IMG/VR virus record: IMGVR_UViG_3300031601_000011
Coordinates: 1 to 32,908 of that record
Length of the DNA stretch: 32,908 bases
Origin: a virus
Direction: 5' to 3' (one strand)
Shown: positions 1 through 8,387 of the stretch, piece by piece
Layout of the letters: every line of letters starts with the position of its first letter
How positions within the stretch are numbered: the first letter of the stretch is position 1
Position numbers and translations under genes: made by a program
Notes under the pieces: generated by a model
Database searches by the model: none
Told to the model about the DNA's origin: nothing
Seen by the model: only the letters and a program-made list of their open reading frames with translations

Positions 1-3000
1 TCTAAATATTGATCATCAGTATTTGACGGTGCAGTCGTTGGGGCACCAGCGGCTGATTGCCATTGTGATCCCTCTACTCCTTTAGATCCGGTTGCTCCCT
101 TGGCTCCCGCTGTTCCTTTAGTTGCAGTACCAGTTGCGCCTTTATCTCCAGTCGCTCCTTTCGTTGCAGCGCCTGTGGCACCTTTAGTACCATCAACACC
201 TTTTAGTCCCTTATCACCCTTAACAGCGGTTCCTGTAGCACCTTTGGCTCCGTCTATACCTTTATCTCCAGTAGCACCCTTAACAGATGCTCCTGTAGCG
301 CCTTTATCTCCAGTTGCCCCTTTGGTTGCAGCACCAGTAGCGCCTTTATCGCCAGTTGCTCCTTTAGTAGCGGTACCAGTTGCGCCTTTAGTTCCGTCTA
401 TACCTTTATCTCCGGTAGCGCCTTTGGTTCCATCTATTCCTTTTTGACCGGTCTGTCCTTTGCTACCACCTGGTCCTTGAGGTCCCTGTATACTACCTTG
501 TGCATTCCATTGACTTCCGTCCCATTGGTATACCTCACCGTCATCGGTGTCTAAATACTGATCATCTACGTTAGAAGGAGCAGTCGTTGGGGCACCAGCG
601 GCTGATTGCCATTGTGATCCCTCAACCCCTTTCTGGCCCTTGTCGCCTGTCGCGCCCTTAGTACCGTCTACACCCTTCTGACCCTTATCTCCAGCAGTAC
701 CTTTATCTCCCGCTGTTCCTTTTGTGCCATCAATACCCTTCTGTCCGGTTTGTCCTTTATCTCCCGCTGTTCCTTTAGTTGCGGTACCGGTCGCTCCCTT
801 GGCACCAGCAGTTCCCTTAGATCCCTCTATACTTCCTTGAGCAGCCCATGCACTGCCATTCCAAGAATATACTTCACCGTCGTCGGTGTCTAGGTACTGA
901 TCATTTGTGTTCGATGGAGCAGTAGTCGGAACACCAGCGGCTGATTGCCATTGTGAGCCTTCGACGCCTTTTTGGCCCTTGTCTCCTGTGGCACCTTTAG
1001 TACCATCAACACCTTTTAGTCCCTTTTCTCCTGTTGCTCCTTTTGTGCCATCTATTCCTTTCTGGCCTTTATCACCAGCAGTACCTTTATCTCCAGCCGT
1101 TCCTTTTGTGCCATCAACACCTTTTAGTCCTTTATCACCTGTTGCTCCTTTTGTGCCATCAAGACCTTTCTGGCCTTTATCACCAGTCTGTCCTTTGTCT
1201 CCAGCCGTTCCTTTTGTAGCAGTACCTGTGGCGCCCTTGTCTCCGGTCTGACCCTTTGAACCTCCTGGTCCCTCTATACTTCCTTGAGCGTTCCATGTTG
1301 TTCCATTCCATGAGTAAACCTCTCCATCATCCGTATTTAAATACTGATCGCGTATGTTTACACCATTGGTTGTTGGTACTCCACTAGAAGAAGTCCATTG
1401 TGAGCCTTGAACACCCTTAGCGCCAGTTGCTCCCTTAGTACCGTCAAGACCTTTCTGGCCTTTATCACCAGTTGCACCTTTTGTTCCGTCAAGACCTTTT
1501 TGGCCCTTGTCTCCCGCTGTTCCTTTTGTTCCGTCAAGACCTTTTTGGCCCTTGTCCCCGGCGGCACCCTTAGTAGCAGTACCCGTCGCTCCTTTAGGTC
1601 CTTGAATACTACCTGTGGAAGCCCACGCTGTTCCGTTCCATTGATAGACCTCACCGTCGTCGGTATCAAGATATTGGTCATCCACGTTAGATGGGGCAGC
1701 AGTCGGAACACCAGCAGCAGAGGTCCATTGTGATCCCTCAACTCCTTTAGCACCTGTGGCACCTTTGGTTCCATCTATACCTTTTTGTCCCTTATCTCCA
1801 GTTGTTCCCTTAGTTCCGTCAAGACCTTTCTGTCCCTTATCACCAGCCGTTCCTTTGTCTCCAGTAGCACCTTTGGTTCCATCTATACCTTTATCTCCGG
1901 TTGCGCCTTTTCCACCTCCTGGTCCTTGAGGTCCTTCAATGCTTCCCTGAGCAGTCCACGCAGTCCCATTCCAAGAATAGACTTCTCCATCATCAGTATC
2001 AAGATATTGATCTCCAGAATTCACCCCATTAGTTGTAGGTGCTCCATTGGAAGAGGTCCATTGCGAACCTTGCACTCCTTTAGCGCCTGTTTGACCCTTA
2101 TCGCCAGTAGCACCCTTAGTACCGTCTATTCCTTTTTGACCTTTGTCTCCGTCTATACCCTTATCTCCGGTTTGACCCTTGGTGCCATCTATTCCTTTCT
2201 GACCAGTCTCTCCTTTCTGTCCTTTAACAGCGGCTCCAGTTGCTCCCTTCGCACCCGTAGGGCCTTCTATACTTCCTTGAGCAGCCCATGCACTGCCGTT
2301 CCATTGATAAACTTCTCCGTCGTCAGTATCCAGGTACTGATCGCCTATGTTTACGCCATTAGTTGTTGGTACTCCATTGGAAGAGGTCCACTGAGAACCT
2401 TGAACACCCTTAGCACCTGTGGCGCCCTTGTCTCCATCGACTCCTTTTTGACCCTTGTCACCATCTATTCCTTTTTGACCTTTGTCACCGGTGGTGCCTT
2501 TATCCCCTGTTGCTCCTTTTGTGCCATCTATTCCTTTCTGACCAGTCTCTCCTTTCTGACCAGTTGCACCTTTGTTACCAGTCGGCCCTTCGATACTACC
2601 TTTGGATACCCACGCTGTTCCGTTCCACTGATAAACTTCTCCATCGTCGGTGTCTAAATATTGATCATCAACATTAGATGGGGCACCAGTAGGGGTGCCG
2701 GGAGCAGACTGCCATTGTGAGCCTTCGACTCCTTTAGTACCAGTAGCACCTTTGTCTCCGGTTTGTCCCTTGACTCCATCAATACCTTTTTCGCCCTTAT
2801 CACCGGTGGCACCTTTATCACCAGCAGTACCCTTAGTACCATCTATTCCTTTTTGACCGGTCTGTCCTTTATCACCAGTTGCACCTTTTCCACCTCCTGG
2901 TCCTTGAGGTCCTTCTATACTACCTGTTGAGTTCCACGCTGTTCCGTTCCACTGATAGACCTCACCGTCGTCAGTATCAAGATATTGATCGTCTGTATTA

Positions 3001-5501
3001 GAGGGCGCAGTAGTCGGGACACCAGCGGCTGATTGCCATTGCGATCCCTCGACCCCTTTAGCACCCGCTTCGCCTTTCTGGCCCTTATCTCCAGCCGTAC
3101 CCTTGGTACCATCAACGCCTTTTTGGCCTTTGTCTCCAGCAGTACCTTTCCCTCCAGTAGGTCCTTCTATACTTCCCTGGGCAACCCAAGCGCTTGATTT
3201 GAATTCATAAACCTCTCCATCATCTGTATCAAGATATTGGTCTCCTTCATTATTACCAGTAGATGTTGGTGCTCCAGGAGCAGAAGTCCATTCAGATCCT
3301 CTGACACCATTTATTCCTTTATCACCAGTAGCGCCCTTAAGACCATCTATTCCTTTCTGACCCTTGTCTCCAGTCTGACCCTTGTCTCCAGTCTGTCCTT
3401 TATCTCCAGCGGTACCTTTTGTACCGTCTATACCCTTCTCTCCAGTAGCACCTTTTACAGAAGCACCAGCAGGTCCTTCTATATTACCTGTAGATACCCA
3501 CGCTGTTCCGTTCCATTGGTACACCTCGCCGTCATCGGTGTCTAAGTATTGGTCATCTGTATTAGAAGGAGCAGTCGTTGGGACACCAGCAGCAGACTGC
3601 CACTGCGATCCCTCCACTCCTTTAGCGCCAGTAGCACCTTTAGTACCATCAACGCCTTTATCACCAGTAGCACCTTTAGTACCATCTATCCCTTTTTGAC
3701 CTTTAGTACCGTCTATCCCTTTTTGACCTTTGTCACCAGTCTGCCCTTTGTCACCTGAGGCTCCTTTGTCTCCAGCGGTACCTTTTACAGAAGCGCCAGC
3801 AGGTCCCTCTATACTGCCTTGTGCATTCCACGCTGTTCCATCCCAAGAGTATATTTCACCGTCATCGGTATCCAGGTACTGATCGTCTATGTTTACGCCA
3901 TTAGTTGTTGGTGCTCCATTGGAAGAGGTCCACTGAGAACCCTCAACTCCTTTCGCTCCAGTAGCACCTTTCTCTCCTTTAGCACCTTCATTTCCAGTAG
4001 CACCTTTTGTACCATCTATTCCCTTATCACCAGCAGTACCTTTTCCTCCTGTAGGGCCTTCTATACTACCTTGTGCATTCCATTGACTTCCATCCCACTG
4101 GTAAACTTCACCATCATCAGTGTCTAGATATTGATCATGTTCATTGACCCCATTAGTTGTTGGAGAGCCTGGGGCTGAGGTCCATTGAGAACCCTCTACT
4201 CCCTTGTCTCCAGTGGCTCCCTTAGTGCCATCTATTCCTTTATCTCCAGTAGCACCTTTAGTACCGTCGACTCCCTTGTCTCCAGTAGCACCTTTAGTAC
4301 CGTCAGTCCCCTTATCTCCAGTGGTACCTTTAATACCAGTATCACCCTTGGATCCGGTTGCACCCTTAGTACCATCTATTCCTTTTTCGCCGGTCTGTCC
4401 TTTTTCTCCGGTAGTCCCCTTATCTCCAGTGGTACCTTTAATACCAGTATCACCCTTATCTCCGGTTGCACCCTTAGTGCCATCAATCCCTTTTTGACCA
4501 GTCTCTCCTTTTTCTCCGGCAGTTCCTTTAGTACCTTCAGTACCCTTGTCTCCTGTACTTCCTTTATCTCCTCTGTCACCTGTAGTTACAAATGACACTA
4601 TTACATCATCGCTGTTTGCAAATGGATCAGCACTTGAAAAGCCCTGCTCACCTATGTCTATTGACCACCAACCTGTTTGATCAGTTAGATCACTAATACT
4701 AAACAACAGAAAGATTGAAGCATCGAGTCTCTTAGAAACCCTTACATGACCTTTAACAGCGGATGTTACAGATGATATAGTTGATAAAAAAGAATCAATG
4801 CTATTACCGTCATCATCGGTTGAGTCAATAGCCATTATAGTTGAAGTTGATTGATCTCCTCCACCCTGATTAACAACGACTATACCTGTTCCGGGATCAG
4901 CACTTACGTCTGTTGATGTACTAAATGTATAATCAAAAGTAGCACCACCAAAGTTACCTTCAGTACCCTTGGATCCTGTGTCCCCCTTAGTGCCATCAAT
5001 ACCTTTTTGACCGTCTACCCCTTTTTGTCCGGTTTGACCTTTATCTCCTGTTGCTCCTTTTACTCCAATCTCACCTTTCTCTCCAGTAGCGCCCTTATCA
5101 CCAGCAGTGCCCTTGGTTCCATCTATCCCTTTATCACCGGTTGTTCCTTTATCTCCCGCTGTTCCTTTGTCACCGGTTGATCCTTTTACTCCGATATCAC
5201 CCTTAACTCCGATTTCACCTTTATCTCCGGTAACTCCCTTATCTCCAGTAGTTCCCTTAACTCCGATTTCTCCTTTATCACCGGTAGTCCCTTTCTCACC
5301 AGTGGTACCCTTAACTCCTTGATCTCCTTTAACGCCAATCTCTCCCTTTTGACCTTTAGAACCTACCTCACCCTTCTCACCTTTGGCGCCAACAAGTTGA
5401 GTAACACTTCCGGGTGTTATTACCGCTGTTGTTTGAGGTGGTAGTGTAACGTCAAAGACGAGTCCTCCTGCTTCTATTACTATGATTTCTACTTCAGCCA
5501 T
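1..5501 (-). CDS. Giant modular collagen-like tail fibre protein (3' end beyond window)
   Basis: An open frame starts at ATG 5501 and stays open to base 1, so at least 1833 residues are encoded and the C-terminus lies outside. After a 45-residue N-terminal segment the protein is Gly-X-Y collagen-like (GxKG, GDKG, GEKG, GxTG). Residues about 180-303 are a non-collagen insert without GXY. From about residue 435 onward a module recurs roughly every 320 bases: a GSQWxS start, then DQYLDTDDGEVYxWxGxxW, then GSIEGPTG, followed by new GXY repeats. I count about 13 copies, near bases 1, 540, 890, 1330, 1670, 2000, 2330, 2650, 2980, 3230, 3540, 3870 and 4125. Frame was checked at 1-30, 880-902 and 2643-2660. 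Collagen-like repeats are common in phage fibres; adsorption to the host surface is inferred. Its place after portal and a small structural gene fits a late virion gene. Confidence 0.85.
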   Translation of the reverse strand, partial: MAEVEIIVIEAGGLVFDVTLPPQTTAVITPGSVTQLVGAKGEKGEVGSKGQKGEIGVKGDQGVKGTTGEKGTTGDKGEIGVKGTTGDKGVTGDKGEIGVKGDIGVKGSTGDKGTAGDKGTTGDKGIDGTKGTAGDKGATGEKGEIGVKGATGDKGQTGQKGVDGQKGIDGTKGDTGSKGTEGNFGGATFDYTFSTSTDVSADPGTGIVVVNQGGGDQSTSTIMAIDSTDDDGNSIDSFLSTISSVTSAVKGHVRVSKRLDASIFLLFSISDLTDQTGWWSIDIGEQGFSSADPFANSDDVIVSFVTTGDRGDKGSTGDKGTEGTKGTAGEKGETGQKGIDGTKGATGDKGDTGIKGTTGDKGTTGEKGQTGEKGIDGTKGATGSKGDTGIKGTTGDKGTDGTKGATGDKGVDGTKGATGDKGIDGTKGATGDKGVEGSQWTSAPGSPTTNGVNEHDQYLDTDDGEVYQWDGSQWNAQGSIEGPTGGKGTAGDKGIDGTKGATGNEGAKGEKGATGAKGVEGSQWTSSNGAPTTNGVNIDDQYLDTDDGEIYSWDGTAWNAQGSIEGPAGASVKGTAGDKGASGDKGQTGDKGQKGIDGTKGQKGIDGTKGATGDKGVDGTKGATGAKGVEGSQWQSAAGVPTTAPSNTDDQYLDTDDGEVYQWNGTAWVSTGNIEGPAGASVKGATGEKGIDGTKGTAGDKGQTGDKGQTGDKGQKGIDGLKGATGDKGINGVRGSEWTSAPGAPTSTGNNEGDQYLDTDDGEVYEFKSSAWVAQGSIEGPTGGKGTAGDKGQKGVDGTKGTAGDKGQKGEAGAKGVEGSQWQSAAGVPTTAPSNTDDQYLDTDDGEVYQWNGTAWNSTGSIEGPQGPGGGKGATGDKGQTGQKGIDGTKGTAGDKGATGDKGEKGIDGVKGQTGDKGATGTKGVEGSQWQSAPGTPTGAPSNVDDQYLDTDDGEVYQWNGTAWVSKGSIEGPTGNKGATGQKGETGQKGIDGTKGATGDKGTTGDKGQKGIDGDKGQKGVDGDKGATGAKGVQGSQWTSSNGVPTTNGVNIGDQYLDTDDGEVYQWNGSAWAAQGSIEGPTGAKGATGAAVKGQKGETGQKGIDGTKGQTGDKGIDGDKGQKGIDGTKGATGDKGQTGAKGVQGSQWTSSNGAPTTNGVNSGDQYLDTDDGEVYSWNGTAWTAQGSIEGPQGPGGGKGATGDKGIDGTKGATGDKGTAGDKGQKGLDGTKGTTGDKGQKGIDGTKGATGAKGVEGSQWTSAAGVPTAAPSNVDDQYLDTDDGEVYQWNGTAWASTGSIQGPKGATGTATKGAAGDKGQKGLDGTKGTAGDKGQKGLDGTKGATGDKGQKGLDGTKGATGAKGVQGSQWTSSSGVPTTNGVNIRDQYLNTDDGEVYSWNGTTWNAQGSIEGPGGSKGQTGDKGATGTATKGTAGDKGQTGDKGQKGLDGTKGATGDKGLKGVDGTKGTAGDKGTAGDKGQKGIDGTKGATGEKGLKGVDGTKGATGDKGQKGVEGSQWQSAAGVPTTAPSNTNDQYLDTDDGEVYSWNGSAWAAQGSIEGSKGTAGAKGATGTATKGTAGDKGQTGQKGIDGTKGTAGDKGTAGDKGQKGVDGTKGATGDKGQKGVEGSQWQSAAGAPTTAPSNVDDQYLDTDDGEVYQWDGSQWNAQGSIQGPQGPGGSKGQTGQKGIDGTKGATGDKGIDGTKGATGTATKGATGDKGATGAATKGATGDKGATGASVKGATGDKGIDGAKGATGTAVKGDKGLKGVDGTKGATGAATKGATGDKGATGTATKGTAGAKGATGSKGVEGSQWQSAAGAPTTAPSNTDDQYL

Positions 5502-5519
5502 TAGGGATTATTCTGAAAT

Positions 5520-5918
5520 TTATGTTACTATGTCTTGCACTACTTCAAAGGTTCCGTAGAACCAGGTCTCAACAGTGCTTGCTGATGTAAGTGTTGATTG
5601 AAAGCCATACACATATGTACCTGCCGCAACTTGCATATTAGTCGAGGATATGGTTACTAAGAGGTTTCCATTTATATCTCCTGTTATAGAAATAAGACCA
5701 TCTGCAATAACCAATGGTCCATTATCATATTCTCTAACCTCCATTTTAAATGAGTATAGAGTCAAGTCTAGTTTTACACCGTTTGATGATTTGACTACAG
5801 ATTTTAAAATAAATGTATCACCACGTCGCGTACAGATATTCAACTGAGCAGCGTTGTTCATATTTAAGTTTGTCGGGTTAGGACATGAACATGGACTATT
5901 TGAGCATCCGCAAGCCAT
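5520..5918 (-). CDS. Small phage structural protein, Cys-rich N-terminus
   Basis: 132 residues. The first 12 residues carry four cysteines (CGCSNSPCSC), followed by a beta-rich body with a pattern seen in phage baseplate or fibre-associated proteins: RGDTFILKSVV, then SSNGVKLDLTLYSFKMEVRE, and a C-terminal GTYVYGFQSTL and TWFYGTFEVVQ. It lies between the portal gene (stop 2 bases after its start) and the giant fibre (start 18 bases after its stop), so it is almost certainly co-transcribed with them. A role in attaching the fibre is possible but is only inferred from position. No named family is certain. Confidence 0.7.
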   Translation of the reverse strand: MACGCSNSPCSCPNPTNLNMNNAAQLNICTRRGDTFILKSVVKSSNGVKLDLTLYSFKMEVREYDNGPLVIADGLISITGDINGNLLVTISSTNMQVAAGTYVYGFQSTLTSASTVETWFYGTFEVVQDIVT

Positions 5919-5919
5919 A

Positions 5920-8352
5920 TTAGGATAGGGTTAGGTTTGTTATTACTTCTTCTTCAAGTGGAGGTCTATCTCCTTGTCTCTGGGCAATTAATTTACTCTG
6001 AGCAATTGTTTGTTTATCTATTCTAGCATCTTTGCGATCTTCAGAGGCCATTTGTTCCTGTTGCTTAACACCACTTTCGATCTGCTGCTCAACCACGCCA
6101 TAGTCACCCTTCATTTGCTCAATCTGTATCTTAAAAGAATACTCAAGTTCCATGAGTTGCGCTTTTGCCTGTGTCTCTAATTGAATACGCTGTGCATCTA
6201 TTTGAGCCTCAAGTTGTTTCTTTTGCATTTCAATCTGTCCAGAAACCTGTGATGACTGAGCATTTGCCTGAGATTGCATCTGCATATTTTGTGCAGCCAT
6301 TTCTTGCTGCTGCTTCATACGTTTCTTTCTACGTACAATTAATAGGCGCTCTGCTTGTTCAACGTCTTTTATTTGCCTAACAGCGATAGCATCCTCAAGA
6401 TCAATTTCTTTTTGAGCCAGCGCTATTTGAATGTTTTGTTCAAGATATTGCTTATCTAACTCATTCATCTCAGTTACAACCATCACTCCAAAGTTGTACA
6501 TGGATAAGTTGTTAAACGAAGTGATTACCGCCATGTTTGTTTCTCCAATAGCATTTGTATACGCTTTATAGAGAATACTTTTAGGTGGAATAATCTGTAA
6601 ACATCTTACAGTGTCTTCACAAACTTTTTTGTAAAGAACCATAGCAGCATTAGTAATATCATATATAGCATTATTACCCGCTGTTATTTGCTGCTGTCTA
6701 ACACCCACAAGTGCGTCTCCCTTAGGTGATGTACCATCCATCACTTCATTGATGCCTGTAGCGTCTCTAATCATCCTTAGGTAGTGATTATAAACTGCGA
6801 CTAACTCCTGTATGTTTCTAATAGCATTTCCTATCTCACGAACAGGAGGGTTCTGGAATCCACCTTCTGGGTTCTTGCTTCTATAATAGAAGATCCCTGT
6901 CTGCTCATAAATATCTTGAATCTCTAATGGTTGAAGTGATCCACCTCTACCTAATTGAACATTCTCTAGTCCCTCTATATCTATGATCAAACCATCCGGC
7001 TTTGCCTTGGCTATTGATTGTTGAATCTTAAGGTGACTTATCTGTAGCATATCAGCAAAACCAATAACAGAAGACACCATTGACTTAGGTATCATCCCTC
7101 TTATGTTTGTTGCTATTGCGCTGTATGAAAGGTTAGCCCGAGAAATGTCATGTACGTTCTTTGGTATGTTTTTCTTAGGCCCGTAGTTGTATAAGAAATC
7201 AGTACCGACAATGAATGTACCACCCCATACTGTAGCATTACTCATATACATTGCTTCTCTGTCATAAACAGAAGCAGTAGGAGCCTGATACTCAGTACCT
7301 TTGTAATAGAACCCAATGTTACCGAAGGAAGATGTTTTTTTCTCGTAAACAATATTATCTACAGACATGAACTCATAGTCCATTACCTCTATCTTATATT
7401 CATCAAAACCTTGACGGTATCTTGTACCAGGACGATCGTAGGTACTTCCTGTTGTTGAGAATTGAGTTGGGTTGTTGCCGTACTTATTCATTACGGTCTT
7501 AGCGATTTGCTCGTATTGCGCATCGGTAAACTGATCACCAGCAATACGTTTCAAATCCATTATTGTTATATACTTAAAGTGCCCAGCATATGTTAGATCA
7601 CCAAAATTCGGATCGTCAGTATAGTTATGTACAAAGCGCTTTGGATCAACATACTCTTGTTTGATGCCATAATTAGGATCATTAGAGCGTTTAGCCACAG
7701 CCATACCAAGGGTAGCAAGGTCTTCAACACATCGACGATATATAGATTCATTAAAGTTGTTCCACTTAAGAGTCATTTCAGTAGCAATCTGGGCAGATAT
7801 CTCAGCGTCGGTCTTTATGTTTGTATCAAGAAAGATCTCAGTTTCCTCTGGTGTTTCTGGTAATTTTGATGGATCTTGTTTTACATTTAAACCAAGCGAC
7901 ATGGCTTCTTCAATCATGTCACGGTTTTCGATACGTAATATTGTAGCGTTCTTCTTCTTGTCTTTCTCTGTTCTAGAAAGAGGATCAATAGCCTGTATCT
8001 GAGGATATGGTTCTTTAGATAAGATTTTATTTACAACAATCTTAACGAACTTAGGAACGATAGGAACTGGAGTGTAATCCAGTGTAAGTAAAGTTCCGTC
8101 TCCATTATTAGGATCTAAAGAGTTTAGTATCTGTCTGTAGATTGATGTGTCTTGAGTTCCCTGTGCATAATCTCTACAGCGTTCCATTTCGCTGTTTCTT
8201 CTGCCGTATAAGGAATTCTGATAGTCACTACCAACCCATTGAGCGAACATAGCCTTTGCGTATTGAAGGCCATAGGAAGTGCTCATCTTCTCCTCCGTGC
8301 TTGCTAATGCATCGGGAAAAGAAGATTGTCCTGTCTTATATTGATTGTCCAT
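5920..8352 (-). CDS. Portal protein
   Basis: 810 residues, directly downstream of the large terminase (34-base gap), the usual place for a portal gene. The size fits the large portals of podovirus-type phages, including crAss-like ones. The C-terminal 150 residues are rich in Gln, Lys and Glu (MKQQQEMAAQ to KQQEQMASEDRK) and predict a long coiled coil, as in portal barrel or crown regions. Features of the family include the central NAIRNIQELVAVYNHYLRMIRDATGINEVMDG segment, where a helix precedes a conserved ATGIxE motif. The portal forms the dodecameric ring through which DNA is packaged and ejected. Identity rests on context, length and this motif, not on a database match. Confidence 0.82.
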   Translation of the reverse strand: MDNQYKTGQSSFPDALASTEEKMSTSYGLQYAKAMFAQWVGSDYQNSLYGRRNSEMERCRDYAQGTQDTSIYRQILNSLDPNNGDGTLLTLDYTPVPIVPKFVKIVVNKILSKEPYPQIQAIDPLSRTEKDKKKNATILRIENRDMIEEAMSLGLNVKQDPSKLPETPEETEIFLDTNIKTDAEISAQIATEMTLKWNNFNESIYRRCVEDLATLGMAVAKRSNDPNYGIKQEYVDPKRFVHNYTDDPNFGDLTYAGHFKYITIMDLKRIAGDQFTDAQYEQIAKTVMNKYGNNPTQFSTTGSTYDRPGTRYRQGFDEYKIEVMDYEFMSVDNIVYEKKTSSFGNIGFYYKGTEYQAPTASVYDREAMYMSNATVWGGTFIVGTDFLYNYGPKKNIPKNVHDISRANLSYSAIATNIRGMIPKSMVSSVIGFADMLQISHLKIQQSIAKAKPDGLIIDIEGLENVQLGRGGSLQPLEIQDIYEQTGIFYYRSKNPEGGFQNPPVREIGNAIRNIQELVAVYNHYLRMIRDATGINEVMDGTSPKGDALVGVRQQQITAGNNAIYDITNAAMVLYKKVCEDTVRCLQIIPPKSILYKAYTNAIGETNMAVITSFNNLSMYNFGVMVVTEMNELDKQYLEQNIQIALAQKEIDLEDAIAVRQIKDVEQAERLLIVRRKKRMKQQQEMAAQNMQMQSQANAQSSQVSGQIEMQKKQLEAQIDAQRIQLETQAKAQLMELEYSFKIQIEQMKGDYGVVEQQIESGVKQQEQMASEDRKDARIDKQTIAQSKLIAQRQGDRPPLEEEVITNLTLS

Positions 8353-8387
8353 ACTTGAGATTGCTACTTATGCAAATATACTTCTTA

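Noticed and set aside
100-4595. Many long frames on the + strand with PLSPVAPL- or STFS-type repeats, and shorter minus-strand frames rich in Val, Lys and Leu
   Set aside because: They are the antisense or shifted frames of the collagen GXY repeats; the minus-strand frame from 5501 explains the periodic bias and keeps the structured modules.
1-5400. CRISPR-like appearance of the regular repeats
   Set aside because: The repeats are coding and in frame, with variable GXY lengths and no unique spacers.
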